Source: Chitinophaga hostae (GTDB lineage: Bacteria; Bacteroidota; Bacteroidia; Chitinophagales; Chitinophagaceae). From it: DNA of 64,000 nucleotides. A model generated the notes under the pieces. That model searched no databases. It was not told the DNA's origin and saw nothing but the letters and a program-made list of their open reading frames with translations. This document shows, piece by piece, positions 24,373 through 33,278 of the stretch. The DNA lies in contig NZ_JAGTXB010000001.1 in NCBI RefSeq assembly GCF_018224885.1, positions 744,001 through 808,000 of the forward strand. Reading direction: 5' to 3'. How positions within the stretch are numbered: position 1 is the stretch's first letter; every line of letters begins with the position of its first letter. The translations under genes were made by a program, and so were the position numbers.

Positions 24373-25092
24373 TCAGCTGTTTTTTAACCGCTTATGACAT
24401 TCGGTTTTGTAATTTCTGCCGATAGGCAATTCCATTCCTAACAGCTCTACTGAATAAGCATGGTAGCTTTCTATCTTATGTGTTGATACAATGAATGACC
24501 GGTGTATACGCATGAATTTTTCTTCCGGCAGCAATTCTTCCAGTAAACTGATTTTTTGTTTCGAGATGAGTACCCGGTCTTTCAAAACTACTTTTATATA
24601 ATCCTTAAGACTTTCTATCCAATAGATATCTGCTACATTTACCTTTACCATTTTCCTTTCTACCCGCAGGTACAAAAATACATCGCTTTGCTGTTCCGCT
24701 GCTTTCTCGGTAATACTGATCCTGTGGTTATTTACCTTATATAAAGCAAATACCTTGTCCATGGCTTTCAGGAAGCGATCGAAAGGAATGGGCTTCAGCA
24801 GATAATCTACTGCACTCAGGTCAAACCCCTCCAAAGCATAGTCCTGGTAAGCGGTGGTGAAAATGATTTTAGGCGGATGCTTCAGGCTCCTGATAAAGTC
24901 GGTACCTAACAATCCGGGCATTTTTATGTCCAGGAAAATCAGGTCTATTTTATGTTGTTGCAGCAACTGGAAGGCTTGTATAGCATTATTGCATTTGGAT
25001 ACAACCTCTATTTCCGGAAAATTTTCCACATACTTTTCGATGACTTCAATGGCATGTGGCTCGTCATCTACGATCAGTGTCTTTATTTTCAT
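24373..25092 (-). CDS. LytTR-family response regulator
   Basis: 239 residues. The N-terminal receiver shows KTLIVDDEPHAIEVI, the phospho-acceptor aspartate in IDLIFLDIKMPG, and IIFTTAYQDYALEGF. The C-terminal LytTR DNA-binding domain has VNVADIYWIESLKDYIKVVLKD and EKFMRIHRSFIVSTHKIE. The gene overlaps the upstream histidine kinase gene by 29 bp, so the two form one two-component system. It is divergent from the SusC/SusD operon, its most likely target. Confidence 0.94.
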   Translation of the reverse strand: MKIKTLIVDDEPHAIEVIEKYVENFPEIEVVSKCNNAIQAFQLLQQHKIDLIFLDIKMPGLLGTDFIRSLKHPPKIIFTTAYQDYALEGFDLSAVDYLLKPIPFDRFLKAMDKVFALYKVNNHRISITEKAAEQQSDVFLYLRVERKMVKVNVADIYWIESLKDYIKVVLKDRVLISKQKISLLEELLPEEKFMRIHRSFIVSTHKIESYHAYSVELLGMELPIGRNYKTECHKRLKNS

Positions 25093-26155
25093 GCTTTACT
25101 AAATTTTGTCTTAAGTCTATATCAAGAATCACCACAAACAATTCTTCTTCATTAAAAACCTGCAGATGATGGGCATAGGGGAAAAGTAACTCCAGCCGCT
25201 TTTTTACATTATTCAAACCAATGTTGCCGCTGGTTTTTTTTGCAGGAGTGGTATCATCTATAGGTTTGCTATTGGATATTTTGAATTTTAGTTTATAGTT
25301 ATGGAGACAGAGATCTATATTTATCCAGGCCTCCTCAATTGTTTCACTGGTACCATGTTTAAAGGCATTTTCAATCAGGGGCAGCATTAATAACGGAGGA
25401 ATTCTTTGTGAGGAAGTATCCCCGGTAATACTGAAATTCAGATCCAGCCTGTTTTCATAACGCAATTTTTCCAGTGTCACATAGTGCTGCATCACTTCTA
25501 TGTCGCGCTTCAGCAGTACATTGTCGGTATTGCATTCATACAGCATGTAGCGCAGTATATCCGACAGGCCCAGTACTATTGCGGGCGACTGGGGCGATTG
25601 GTTAAGTGTGAGTGCGTATAAGTTATTGAGTGTATTGAATAGGAAGTGGGGATGTATCTGGCTTTTTAGTGCACTTAGCTCGGATTGTACGGCAAGCTGC
25701 CTTTTTTCAAACCACATTTTAATGAATTTAAGAGAAACGGCCACCCAGAAAACGAGATTACTTTGTTCCAGCGCATTTATGATGTATACCGGTTTAGTTA
25801 GCTGATGCCGGAAAGTGCCATCCAGTTTATGCCACTTAAAGGATGGGTCCTTTTTGAGCATGAGCCGGTAAATGTAGGGGTCGGCAACGGTTATTTCCAG
25901 GAGCCGGAACAGGAAACCAGCCATCAGTGTGCATCCTAATAAAATCAGGGCCAGCTGGAGATATTTTCTCCGGTAAAGGTATTTGGGAATCGCCCAATAC
26001 GCTGCCGTATAAAAATACAGCATATGTATCGGGATAAACATCATTATAACGTTAAAGGCTACCCCATAAGTGGGCATCCCCATACCATAGAATATGGTGA
26101 GTACAATAATGGTAAGGGACCAGAAAATAGTATGATTTAAAACGGTTCTGCTCAT
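25064..26155 (-). CDS. LytS/YehU-type sensor histidine kinase
   Basis: About 363 residues with four N-terminal membrane segments (FWSLTIIVLTIFYGM, GVAFNVIMMFIPIHMLYFYTAAYW, LQLALILLGCTLMAGFLF, and one near NLVFWVAVSLKF). These are followed by the His_kinase domain with the phospho-acceptor in LKSQIHPHFLFNTLNNLYAL and a HATPase_c part (PPLLMLPLIENAFKHG, GNIGLNNVKKRLELLF). The start MSRTVLNHTIFW (26155) is preferred; 31 in-frame codons precede it. There is no separate periplasmic sensor domain, so the signal is perhaps sensed in the membrane. Paired with the overlapping LytTR regulator. Confidence 0.92.
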   Translation of the reverse strand: MSRTVLNHTIFWSLTIIVLTIFYGMGMPTYGVAFNVIMMFIPIHMLYFYTAAYWAIPKYLYRRKYLQLALILLGCTLMAGFLFRLLEITVADPYIYRLMLKKDPSFKWHKLDGTFRHQLTKPVYIINALEQSNLVFWVAVSLKFIKMWFEKRQLAVQSELSALKSQIHPHFLFNTLNNLYALTLNQSPQSPAIVLGLSDILRYMLYECNTDNVLLKRDIEVMQHYVTLEKLRYENRLDLNFSITGDTSSQRIPPLLMLPLIENAFKHGTSETIEEAWINIDLCLHNYKLKFKISNSKPIDDTTPAKKTSGNIGLNNVKKRLELLFPYAHHLQVFNEEELFVVILDIDLRQNLVKHENKDTDRR

Positions 26156-26727
26156 TGGTGCTACAGGCTGCATAAACAAAGGTACGGGTACGGATGTCAT
26201 CCTTAAATTAATGAAGATATACCGTATTGTTTTGTCGACCAACGGCAATTTTTACCGTTTTATTTTTATGAAGATCATAAATATCCCGTCTTCACCCTGC
26301 CTCTGTATCCCCAAGCCAATATAATACCATAATTAGCTAATTATCGGAAAAATAGTTGTGAATAAAATCTCTTTATTTGCTTTAGATACGGCTCCGTAAT
26401 TTAATGTTGAAGAGATTGGGGAACAACTAACATCAATCAATTTCTATGTTATGACTGATAACACTTAGTGTACACGTTACGTATTACAAACCCGTTTAAA
26501 TTTCACCGGTTATGAACGACTGCCGCCTGAAAAGAAATTTTCCAGGAACCATACTACTATGCGTGTACGGAGCGGGAAAGCTCCGCGCATAACTGGCGCC
26601 CTCTTCTTCCTTTTTCATGAACTGATCATAACAATCATCGGAAATCTGTCATGGTAGCTGCTTGTGCAGCTGTATCCGGAATGATGGTCTGACAATTTTA
26701 TCACCAAACAAAAACAAATGCGGTTTT
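26156..26727. other. Intergenic region between LytTR system and SusC
   Basis: About 570 bp between divergent genes. It contains ACGG-N9-CCGT (26242-26258) near the kinase start and a hairpin CGGAGC-GGGAAA-GCTCCG (26568-26585) in what would be the susC leader. A perfect TAnnTTTG box was not found. Control of both units probably lies here, but no LytTR site pair could be identified with confidence. Confidence 0.4.
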
Positions 26728-29700
26728 ATGAGACATCACAATTACCCAAATGCAACTATATGTAGTGGGCGCCCGTTGTCCGCTCATATAAAGCGCCGTA
26801 TGTTATGGTTGTTTTTATTAAGCTCCTTCCTGCCTGTTCTCAGCGCTGCCGCTTTTCAAAATGCCACGCCGCGGCAGTCAAGGGTTATCACCGGAGCAGT
26901 AAAGGATGAATCTGCCAATTCGCTTCCCGGGGTAGGCGTAACGGTTAAGGGATTTCCGGTGCATGCTGTTACCGATGAACAGGGTCGTTACCGGATTGAA
27001 GTGCCGGCCAATGCCACCGCTTTGTTGTTTACCTATGTAGGAAAGGAAACAAGGGAAGTGGCATTGAATACAGCCGCAGAGTATAACGTAGTCCTCACCG
27101 GGAAAAGCCGGGAGCTGAGTGAAATTGTAGTGTCAACCGGGTATATGACCCAACGGAAAGCCGATCTCACGGGGGCTATCAGCGTAATCAGCAGGGAAGA
27201 TTTTGTGAAGAATCCCAGCGCTAACGTAATGCGCTCCCTGCAGGGAAAGGTGCCCGGCGTGTTTATTACAACAGATGGTAATCCTGCAGAAAACGTAGGC
27301 ATACAGGTAAGGGGGATTACCTCGATCAACTCTTCACCACCATTGATTGTACTTGACGGGCAACCGGTGAATATAAATTTAAGAGATATCAACCCTAATG
27401 ATATCGAGTCCATGCAGGTGCTGAAAGATGCCGCATCGGCCTCTATTTATGGCTCCCGCGCTGCTGGCGGGGTAATCCTTGTGAACACAAAAAAAGGCCG
27501 GCAGGGCGAAACCAGGGTCACTTATGAAAGTTATGTAGGCGTATCAAAAATTACCGGGGTTCCCGATATGCTGGATGCCAACGGCTATGGAAAGGCATTG
27601 TGGCAGGCCACTGTAAATGATGGCGACGATCCGTCGGCAGCCATCCGGATTTATAATTATAACTGGAACTATGATAAGGATGGCATCCCCGTGCTCAATT
27701 CTGTGACGCCAGTGGAATGGCTGAATCCTGAAAAAACAATGCCTTCTTCCAATACCAACTGGTTTAAAGCGGGCACCCGCACAGGTATCCGGCAAAATCA
27801 TCAGCTAACAGTGACCGGAGGTAAGGAACGGTTATCCAGCCTGTTTTCTATCAATTTTTACGATAACCAGGGTACACAGATCACCTCTTCCTTCAGACGC
27901 TATTCGGCCCGTTTTAATAACGATTACGAATTGATCAAAGGGAGATTAACCATTGGTGAAAATTTTACACTCACCAACCTGCGGATCAGGGATATCAACA
28001 GCACCTACGGTTTCCTGGTAATGCCGCCTAATATTCCGGTATACGATAATAAAGGCGGCTGGGGCGGTGTAGCCATGGCATTGGGAATGGATGATTTTAG
28101 CAACCCGGTAAGAGATCTTGAAATCAACAAAGACAATAAAGGCAACTTCCTGAAAATACTGGGAACCACTTATGCTAATCTGAAGATCCTCGATAACCTC
28201 GCATTTAAAACACAGTTTGGGCTGGATTACAACATGTGGTACGACAGAACTATCCAGCATAAATGGAAAGAAGCCGGGGGCAAAAGCAGCGATATCAACG
28301 GCGTTACACAAAACAACTGGCAGAATATAGGCCGCACCTGGACCAACACCCTGATCTACAACCTGCGTTTAGGTGAAAATCATTTTGATATCCTGGGAGG
28401 TATCGAAACTTACCGGTATGTATATGAAAATGTAAATGCCTACCGGAATAATATCCTGCTCGAAAGCAGGGACTACGCTTACCTGTCGGCTGCCACCGGT
28501 GATAACAAATCATTGAATGGAGGCGGCGACGAAAAAACGCTGTTGTCGTTTTTTGGTAAGATCAACTATGCCTTTGCTTCAAAGTACCTGTTTTCAACTA
28601 CTATCCGCCGGGATGGATCTTCTGTTTTCGGCGTGAATAACCGGTACAGCACCTTCCCTGCGTTCTCCGCCGGCTGGCGGCTTAGCCAGGAATCTTTTAT
28701 GAAACATGTAAAGTTTTTAAATGACCTGAAACTGCGGGCCAGCTGGGGACAGAATGGTAACTCAGCCCCGCTTTCTGCCGGCAGCCTGGTAAACATCTAT
28801 GTAGGTGATTTTGATGGTACCTCCTATGCCATTGGCGGGAATCAATCGGGCAGCATACCCTCCGGCTATCGCCGTAATAGCCTGGGAAACCCTGATCTGA
28901 AATGGGAAACCACCACACAAACAAACATCGGTGCTGACTTCAGCCTGTTGAAAGATCGATTATCTGGTTCGGTGGATTGGTTCAACAAAAAAACAACCGA
29001 TATGCTGTTTCAGCCCCCCTATATCGGCGCACTGGGAGAAGGCGGTTACCGCTGGGTAAATGCCGCGAACATGACCAACAAAGGATTCGAAATTTTATTG
29101 AGCTGGGGAGAAGTGAAAAGAAATTTTTCCTACCGTATCACCGGTAATATGGCCGGGTACAAGAATAAAATTAACTCGATCCCGGAAAACGTGAAATATA
29201 CCTACGGCGGTAATGGCTTACTGGACAATGTTATAGGCCGGCCGTTAAATTCGTTTTACGGACTGGTGGCCGACGGTATTTTTAAAACCCAGGCGGAAGT
29301 CGATAATTCCCCGCAGCAACAAGGTAAAGGCGTAGGCCGTATCCGTTATAAGGACCTGGATGGTGATGGGGTGATCAATGAAACCTATGACCGTACCTGG
29401 ATTGGTGTAAAAGATCCGAAGCTCACAGCGGGATTAAACCTGGAAGCGAGTTATAAAAACTTTGATATCACTATATTCTTCCAGGGTGTTTTTGGCAACA
29501 GTGTATACAATTCCTGGAAAGAGCTCAGCGATTTCTGGAATATAGGCGTGCAAAACGACCGCAATCACCCTTCCCGTATCCTGGATGCCTGGTCGCCGGC
29601 CAATCCCAATTCAGATATCCCGGCGCTTTCCCGACGCGATGCCAACGGAGAAAAACGGATGTCTACCTACTTCATTGAAAATGGGTCTTACGTGAAACTG

Positions 29701-29910
29701 CGGACACTGGATATTGGTTACACCTTTCCCGCAAAACTGCTGGAAAAATGGAGTGTCAATAGGTTCAGGGTATACATATCCGGCCAAAACCTGTTGAATT
29801 TCAAAAAGGGCTGGGGGAAAGACAAGTTTACCGGCGGCGATCCGGAAAACCCCGGCGAGGCTTATCCCATGCCGATTAGCGGATTTTTTGGATTGAATGT
29901 TACCTTTTAA
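26728..29910 (+). CDS. SusC/RagA-family TonB-linked outer-membrane protein
   Basis: About 1060-residue outer-membrane importer that works with a SusD lipoprotein. After a signal segment (MLWLFLLSSFLPVLSAAAF) it carries a carboxypeptidase-regulatory-like domain (GAVKDESANSLPGVGVTVKGF), then the SusC plug signature with IVVSTGYMTQRKADLTGAI and DASASIYGSRAAGGVILVNT, and a beta-barrel ending in ISGFFGLNVTF with the aromatic C-terminal residue. The ATG at 26728 is my choice; an earlier in-frame ATG at 26662 is less likely, and a later one directly before the hydrophobic core is possible. No glycosidase is linked, so the substrate is unknown. Confidence 0.95.
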   Translation: MRHHNYPNATICSGRPLSAHIKRRMLWLFLLSSFLPVLSAAAFQNATPRQSRVITGAVKDESANSLPGVGVTVKGFPVHAVTDEQGRYRIEVPANATALLFTYVGKETREVALNTAAEYNVVLTGKSRELSEIVVSTGYMTQRKADLTGAISVISREDFVKNPSANVMRSLQGKVPGVFITTDGNPAENVGIQVRGITSINSSPPLIVLDGQPVNINLRDINPNDIESMQVLKDAASASIYGSRAAGGVILVNTKKGRQGETRVTYESYVGVSKITGVPDMLDANGYGKALWQATVNDGDDPSAAIRIYNYNWNYDKDGIPVLNSVTPVEWLNPEKTMPSSNTNWFKAGTRTGIRQNHQLTVTGGKERLSSLFSINFYDNQGTQITSSFRRYSARFNNDYELIKGRLTIGENFTLTNLRIRDINSTYGFLVMPPNIPVYDNKGGWGGVAMALGMDDFSNPVRDLEINKDNKGNFLKILGTTYANLKILDNLAFKTQFGLDYNMWYDRTIQHKWKEAGGKSSDINGVTQNNWQNIGRTWTNTLIYNLRLGENHFDILGGIETYRYVYENVNAYRNNILLESRDYAYLSAATGDNKSLNGGGDEKTLLSFFGKINYAFASKYLFSTTIRRDGSSVFGVNNRYSTFPAFSAGWRLSQESFMKHVKFLNDLKLRASWGQNGNSAPLSAGSLVNIYVGDFDGTSYAIGGNQSGSIPSGYRRNSLGNPDLKWETTTQTNIGADFSLLKDRLSGSVDWFNKKTTDMLFQPPYIGALGEGGYRWVNAANMTNKGFEILLSWGEVKRNFSYRITGNMAGYKNKINSIPENVKYTYGGNGLLDNVIGRPLNSFYGLVADGIFKTQAEVDNSPQQQGKGVGRIRYKDLDGDGVINETYDRTWIGVKDPKLTAGLNLEASYKNFDITIFFQGVFGNSVYNSWKELSDFWNIGVQNDRNHPSRILDAWSPANPNSDIPALSRRDANGEKRMSTYFIENGSYVKLRTLDIGYTFPAKLLEKWSVNRFRVYISGQNLLNFKKGWGKDKFTGGDPENPGEAYPMPISGFFGLNVTF

Positions 29911-29923
29911 ATGAACAAGCAAC

Positions 29924-31672
29924 ATGAAAAAACTTACCATAACATTCGTTGGGCTGATCACCGTTTTTATTTTCGGGTGCAAAAATTTCCTGGATGTAAA
30001 ACCCAAAGGTGTATTGTCGGAAGAACAGGTACAAACTGCTGATCAGATAGAAAATTTTGTAGTGGCGGCCTACTCGTACATGCCCTCGCTGGGTTATGGC
30101 GATACCCATGCGCCCTGGATACAGAGTGTAAGATCAGATGATGCCTATAAAGGCGGTGGTGGACTGAGCGATCAAACCCCCTGGTACGAAATGGAAATAT
30201 TTACCGGCGTTACCTCTAACATAGGAAATAACGATGGTCCCTGGTACCGCGGTTATTGCGGTATCAGCAGGGCTAATACGGCACTGCGTTTATTGAACAA
30301 CGTTAGTGCAAATGATTTTAAGGCCAAAGATCAGCGGATTGCGGAGATGAAGTTTCTCCGCGGGTGGATCTACCTTGGTATGAAACTTCGCTGGAATTAT
30401 GTGCCTTATATCGATGACCAGGTGAAGAATGACGCTATTATCGTGGAAGGCATTTCTAATCGCCCGGAAGGCATGATAAATGATTTAGCCCTATGGGATA
30501 AGATCATCAAAGACTTTGAAGACGCAGCCAACGTACTGCCTGAAACCCAGGCGGAGAAAGGACGACCTACCCGTTATGCGGCGCATGCGCTGGCTGCAAA
30601 AGCACTGCTGTTCCGCGCATATGAAAAAAATGACCGGCACCAGGTGACCAATATCAACATAGAAACGCTCAATAAATCGCTCGCGCATATCGATGCCATT
30701 ATGGCGAAAGACGGCGCTATGTTTGATCTTACACCGGACTTCGCCGATAATTTTATGATAGAATATGATAACAATACGAAAGAATCATTGTGGGAAATAC
30801 AGTACTCGATAGATGATGGTACCACCAACGGAAGGGTCAATTGGGGCGATCAGCTGAATGCACCGTGGTGGAATCCTTATTTCAGCTGCTGCGACTTCCA
30901 TAAGGTATCCTACTCGATGATCAACGCGTTTAAAACAGATGGTACCGGGTTGCCCGATTTTGATAACTATAACAATACTGAGCTGGGCGGGCAGGCCTAT
31001 AAACAGTTTTTCAATACACATGCCTTTGATCCGCGTATAGGGCATACTGTGGCCATACCGGGCTATCCCTGGAAATATGATAACCGCCTTATGTTTGAAG
31101 AAGCGGGTTCCCGTGCGCCTTTTCAATATGGTTATTTTAATTCCATGAAAGAGCAGGTGCGTCCGGATTGTAACTGTATGTATAAACCATTTTATGTGCA
31201 GAACAGCATGAATAAAAAGGAGATCCGTTATGCAGAAGTGTTGCTGTGGAAAGCGGAGATCCTGATACAGCTGGGGCGGTTTAATGATGCCCTGCCGCTG
31301 ATCAACCGCGTAAGAACAAGAGCAGCCAACAGCACGGCCAGGTTGAAAAAAGATGATGGCACGTTGTGGATGAACTATAAACTGGAAACTTACAAGCCCG
31401 GGGTAAACTGTGCATGGACAAAAGATTTCGCATGGAAAGCGCTGATGTGGGAAGACCGGCTGGAGCTTGCCTGTGAAGGAAGGCGGTTTTTTGATCTGAT
31501 GCGCTGGGGAATATTGGAGCCTACAATGAATGCATTTTTGAACAAGGAAAAGAATCGTTTTGATTGGTTTAAACTGGGACATTTCACTGCCGGCAGGGAT
31601 GAGTTTTTGCCGATTCCGCAGGCGCAGATGAATTGGTCGAAGGGTGGGTACAAACAAAATCCGGGCTACTAA
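29924..31672 (+). CDS. SusD/RagB-family nutrient-binding lipoprotein
   Basis: 582-residue surface lipoprotein that closes over the SusC barrel. The signal peptide ends in the lipobox VFIFGC, and the mature part begins KNFLDVKPKG, typical of SusD. Characteristic later segments are EMKFLRGWIYLGMKLRWNYVPYI (TPR-like helices) and RYAEVLLWKAEILIQLGRFNDALPLINRVRTRA, then RLELACEGRRFFDLMRWG and the end motif YKQNPGY. It starts 13 bp after susC. Ligand unknown. Confidence 0.95.
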   Translation: MKKLTITFVGLITVFIFGCKNFLDVKPKGVLSEEQVQTADQIENFVVAAYSYMPSLGYGDTHAPWIQSVRSDDAYKGGGGLSDQTPWYEMEIFTGVTSNIGNNDGPWYRGYCGISRANTALRLLNNVSANDFKAKDQRIAEMKFLRGWIYLGMKLRWNYVPYIDDQVKNDAIIVEGISNRPEGMINDLALWDKIIKDFEDAANVLPETQAEKGRPTRYAAHALAAKALLFRAYEKNDRHQVTNINIETLNKSLAHIDAIMAKDGAMFDLTPDFADNFMIEYDNNTKESLWEIQYSIDDGTTNGRVNWGDQLNAPWWNPYFSCCDFHKVSYSMINAFKTDGTGLPDFDNYNNTELGGQAYKQFFNTHAFDPRIGHTVAIPGYPWKYDNRLMFEEAGSRAPFQYGYFNSMKEQVRPDCNCMYKPFYVQNSMNKKEIRYAEVLLWKAEILIQLGRFNDALPLINRVRTRAANSTARLKKDDGTLWMNYKLETYKPGVNCAWTKDFAWKALMWEDRLELACEGRRFFDLMRWGILEPTMNAFLNKEKNRFDWFKLGHFTAGRDEFLPIPQAQMNWSKGGYKQNPGY

Positions 31673-31685
31673 AATATTACAAGCT

Positions 31686-32111
31686 ATGAGAAAGTTTTGC
31701 TTATTTATCAGTGTTTTTTTCCTATTGGCTGTAAACAGCGCCTGCACAAGATCTTCCGGTGATATGGTGAAGCCTGGCGTAAGCTTGCCTGCCGTTACCG
31801 ACCTCGCATTGCAGAAAACAGACGCCAATACGGTAAAAGTAACCTGGAAGATCCCTGCTGCTATTCCCGCAGAAATTCAGCAGCCATTGAGTGTATACGT
31901 GGAAGTGAACGAAGTAATCACTACCATGAAAACGGTTAACGCTGCAACGGTGACACTACCCAATGCTGCCACGGAATATGTGTTTACATTGCCCAAGCCT
32001 GCATCTACTTATCATTTCATTGTAAAGCTGGTGGGTACTACCAAAACCACGAATGTCAATTATTCATCGAACATATATTCCCTGGGGCAAACCGTTGTGT
32101 ATACAAAATAG
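31686..32111 (+). CDS. DUF4945-like lipoprotein of the Sus operon
   Basis: 142-residue lipoprotein with the signal FCLFISVFFLLAVNSAC (lipobox cysteine) followed by one immunoglobulin/fibronectin-like beta-sandwich (LPAVTDLALQKTDANTVKVTWKIP, then ATEYVFTLPKPASTYHFIVKL). Proteins of this type often follow SusD and are exposed at the cell surface. The start at 31686 lies 13 bp after the susD stop; an earlier in-frame start at 31644 would overlap susD. It ends the operon, with a hairpin at 32118-32144. Confidence 0.75.
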   Translation: MRKFCLFISVFFLLAVNSACTRSSGDMVKPGVSLPAVTDLALQKTDANTVKVTWKIPAAIPAEIQQPLSVYVEVNEVITTMKTVNAATVTLPNAATEYVFTLPKPASTYHFIVKLVGTTKTTNVNYSSNIYSLGQTVVYTK

Positions 32112-32117
32112 TTATAG

Positions 32118-32144
32118 CAGCCGTCTCCAACCGGGAGACGGCTG
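32118..32144 (+). terminator. Hairpin at end of Sus operon
   Basis: CAGCCGTCTC (32118-32127) and GAGACGGCTG (32135-32144) form a perfect 10-bp stem with a 7-nt loop. There is no strong T-run. Confidence 0.6.
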
Positions 32145-32200
32145 TTGATGATCGCTGAAATGCAGAACCGGCAACTGCCTGGTCCTATAAAATGTGGCTG

Positions 32201-32338
32201 TTAATATAGCCCTGTAGTGTCGCACCAGAAAGTACGTGGCGGTATAGTGGCAACTTTTGCTTTTTTATCGCCGGGTTCAGACAGCCTGGAGATTTTCATT
32301 TTGCTGATGTCCAGTTTCTTTTTGATCTTCTTTTTCAT
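32201..32338 (-). CDS. Putative RiPP precursor (class I lanthipeptide-like)
   Basis: A 45-codon gene on the minus strand. The product begins MKKKIKKKLDISKMKISRLS, resembling the short lysine-rich leader with LxxxKxxIxxL spacing of Bacteroidota natural-product precursors (TIGR04149 type). It is followed by an acidic/lysine linker (EPGDKKAK) and a core-like tail VATIPPRTFWCDTTGLY with Ser/Thr and one Cys, the residues needed for lanthionine formation. There is no GG cleavage motif. No LanB, LanC or radical-SAM enzyme is in the window, so modification would be by enzymes encoded elsewhere. The 260 bp upstream hold no other gene and no clean -7 box. Recognition is from leader style and composition only. 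Confidence 0.55.
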   Translation of the reverse strand: MKKKIKKKLDISKMKISRLSEPGDKKAKVATIPPRTFWCDTTGLY

Positions 32339-32600
32339 AAAACGGTTTTACTTTAAAAAATACAGTTGCTTACTCTTTTCTAAAGGTTTTCAGCGGCCCC
32401 TTGTTGTAAATGGAAGTATGCTGCACGGGCATATGGTATACAGCATTATAATTGAGAGAATCGGGTTTAGGTCTACAAACATGTAGGCTTAGCGTTGTTG
32501 TTGTTGACATAAAAGTCAGGATACTAATTTACAAATTTTTTATTCAGACAGGATATTTTTCGTGAATAATTCTTCCGTGTTACGACATGCAGATCAATAT

Positions 32601-32975
32601 TTAATTGAAGGTGCCGCTTATAGATGAGTAGTAATAACCGGGTGTGCCCGACTGGAATTTTACAGGTCCTTCGATGAGGAAAGACTCATCCGTAGTTCTT
32701 ATCCGGATCTTCCATTTGTCGCTCCCGGCATTCCTTGCCTCCAGGAAAACGGCGGTTCCTTTTTTGATGGTGTCGGCTTTCTGATGTATACCAATACCGG
32801 AAACCTTCCATTCTTTTGTGGCGCCGCCGGCGCCGCTGCCATATTTTATTTCAATAAACGGCGCGTCGGTATTAGATTCAAGTTCATATATCACAACGGG
32901 GTTTTGCGGAGCTTCTTCTTTAGTACAATATGACAGCCCGGTTATGCAAATAAAGGCGAGCGATATCTTTTTCAT
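32601..32975 (-). CDS. Hypothetical lipoprotein
   Basis: About 124 residues starting at MKKISLAFICITGLSYC, a lipoprotein signal with the lipobox cysteine at residue 17. The mature part is predicted beta-rich (VVIYELESNTDAPFIEIKYGS, KWKIRIRTTDESFLIEG), similar to small periplasmic or surface beta-sandwich proteins of Bacteroidota. No family is recognised. Ten in-frame codons upstream (to 33005) are ignored because the later ATG directly precedes the signal. It is transcribed toward the RiPP-like gene, about 260 bp away. Confidence 0.7.
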   Translation of the reverse strand: MKKISLAFICITGLSYCTKEEAPQNPVVIYELESNTDAPFIEIKYGSGAGGATKEWKVSGIGIHQKADTIKKGTAVFLEARNAGSDKWKIRIRTTDESFLIEGPVKFQSGTPGYYYSSISGTFN

Positions 32976-33246
32976 TGCGGATATGGTTTTAGTTATTGAT
33001 TCCACTCATTTTACAACAGCACCTTTTACTAAGGTATACAGTTTAAGGCTGCGTGTTCTATTCATTTTGTTCAGTGAAGGAGAAAGGGTTTGTTTTCGTT
33101 CACAGGTAATTATTCAGGCAGACGTTTAACCGGTTTGGCCGATCCCGGCTGCGGTCAATCACAGGATTTACCGATCCAATGCGGTCTTTTACCGACACTT
33201 TTGTTGGTTCTCCATGTTTGTAATTGCTGTTGGATAACAGCCAGTA

Positions 33247-33254
33247 TAGCTTTG
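33247..33254 (+). promoter_or_regulatory. -7 box of FAD monooxygenase gene
   Basis: TAGCTTTG fits TAnnTTTG, 24 bp before the ATG; ATTG at 33223-33226 (20-bp spacing) may be the -33 element. Confidence 0.5.
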
Positions 33255-33278
33255 GTGTATTAATCACTGCAACTACAA

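Noticed and set aside
30785..31828. Open reading frame of 347 codons on the minus strand
   Set aside because: Antisense to susD, which has clear family motifs and a lipoprotein signal.
32217..32486. Open reading frame of 89 codons on the plus strand
   Set aside because: Its first half is the complement of the RiPP-like precursor gene; the rest has no coding features.
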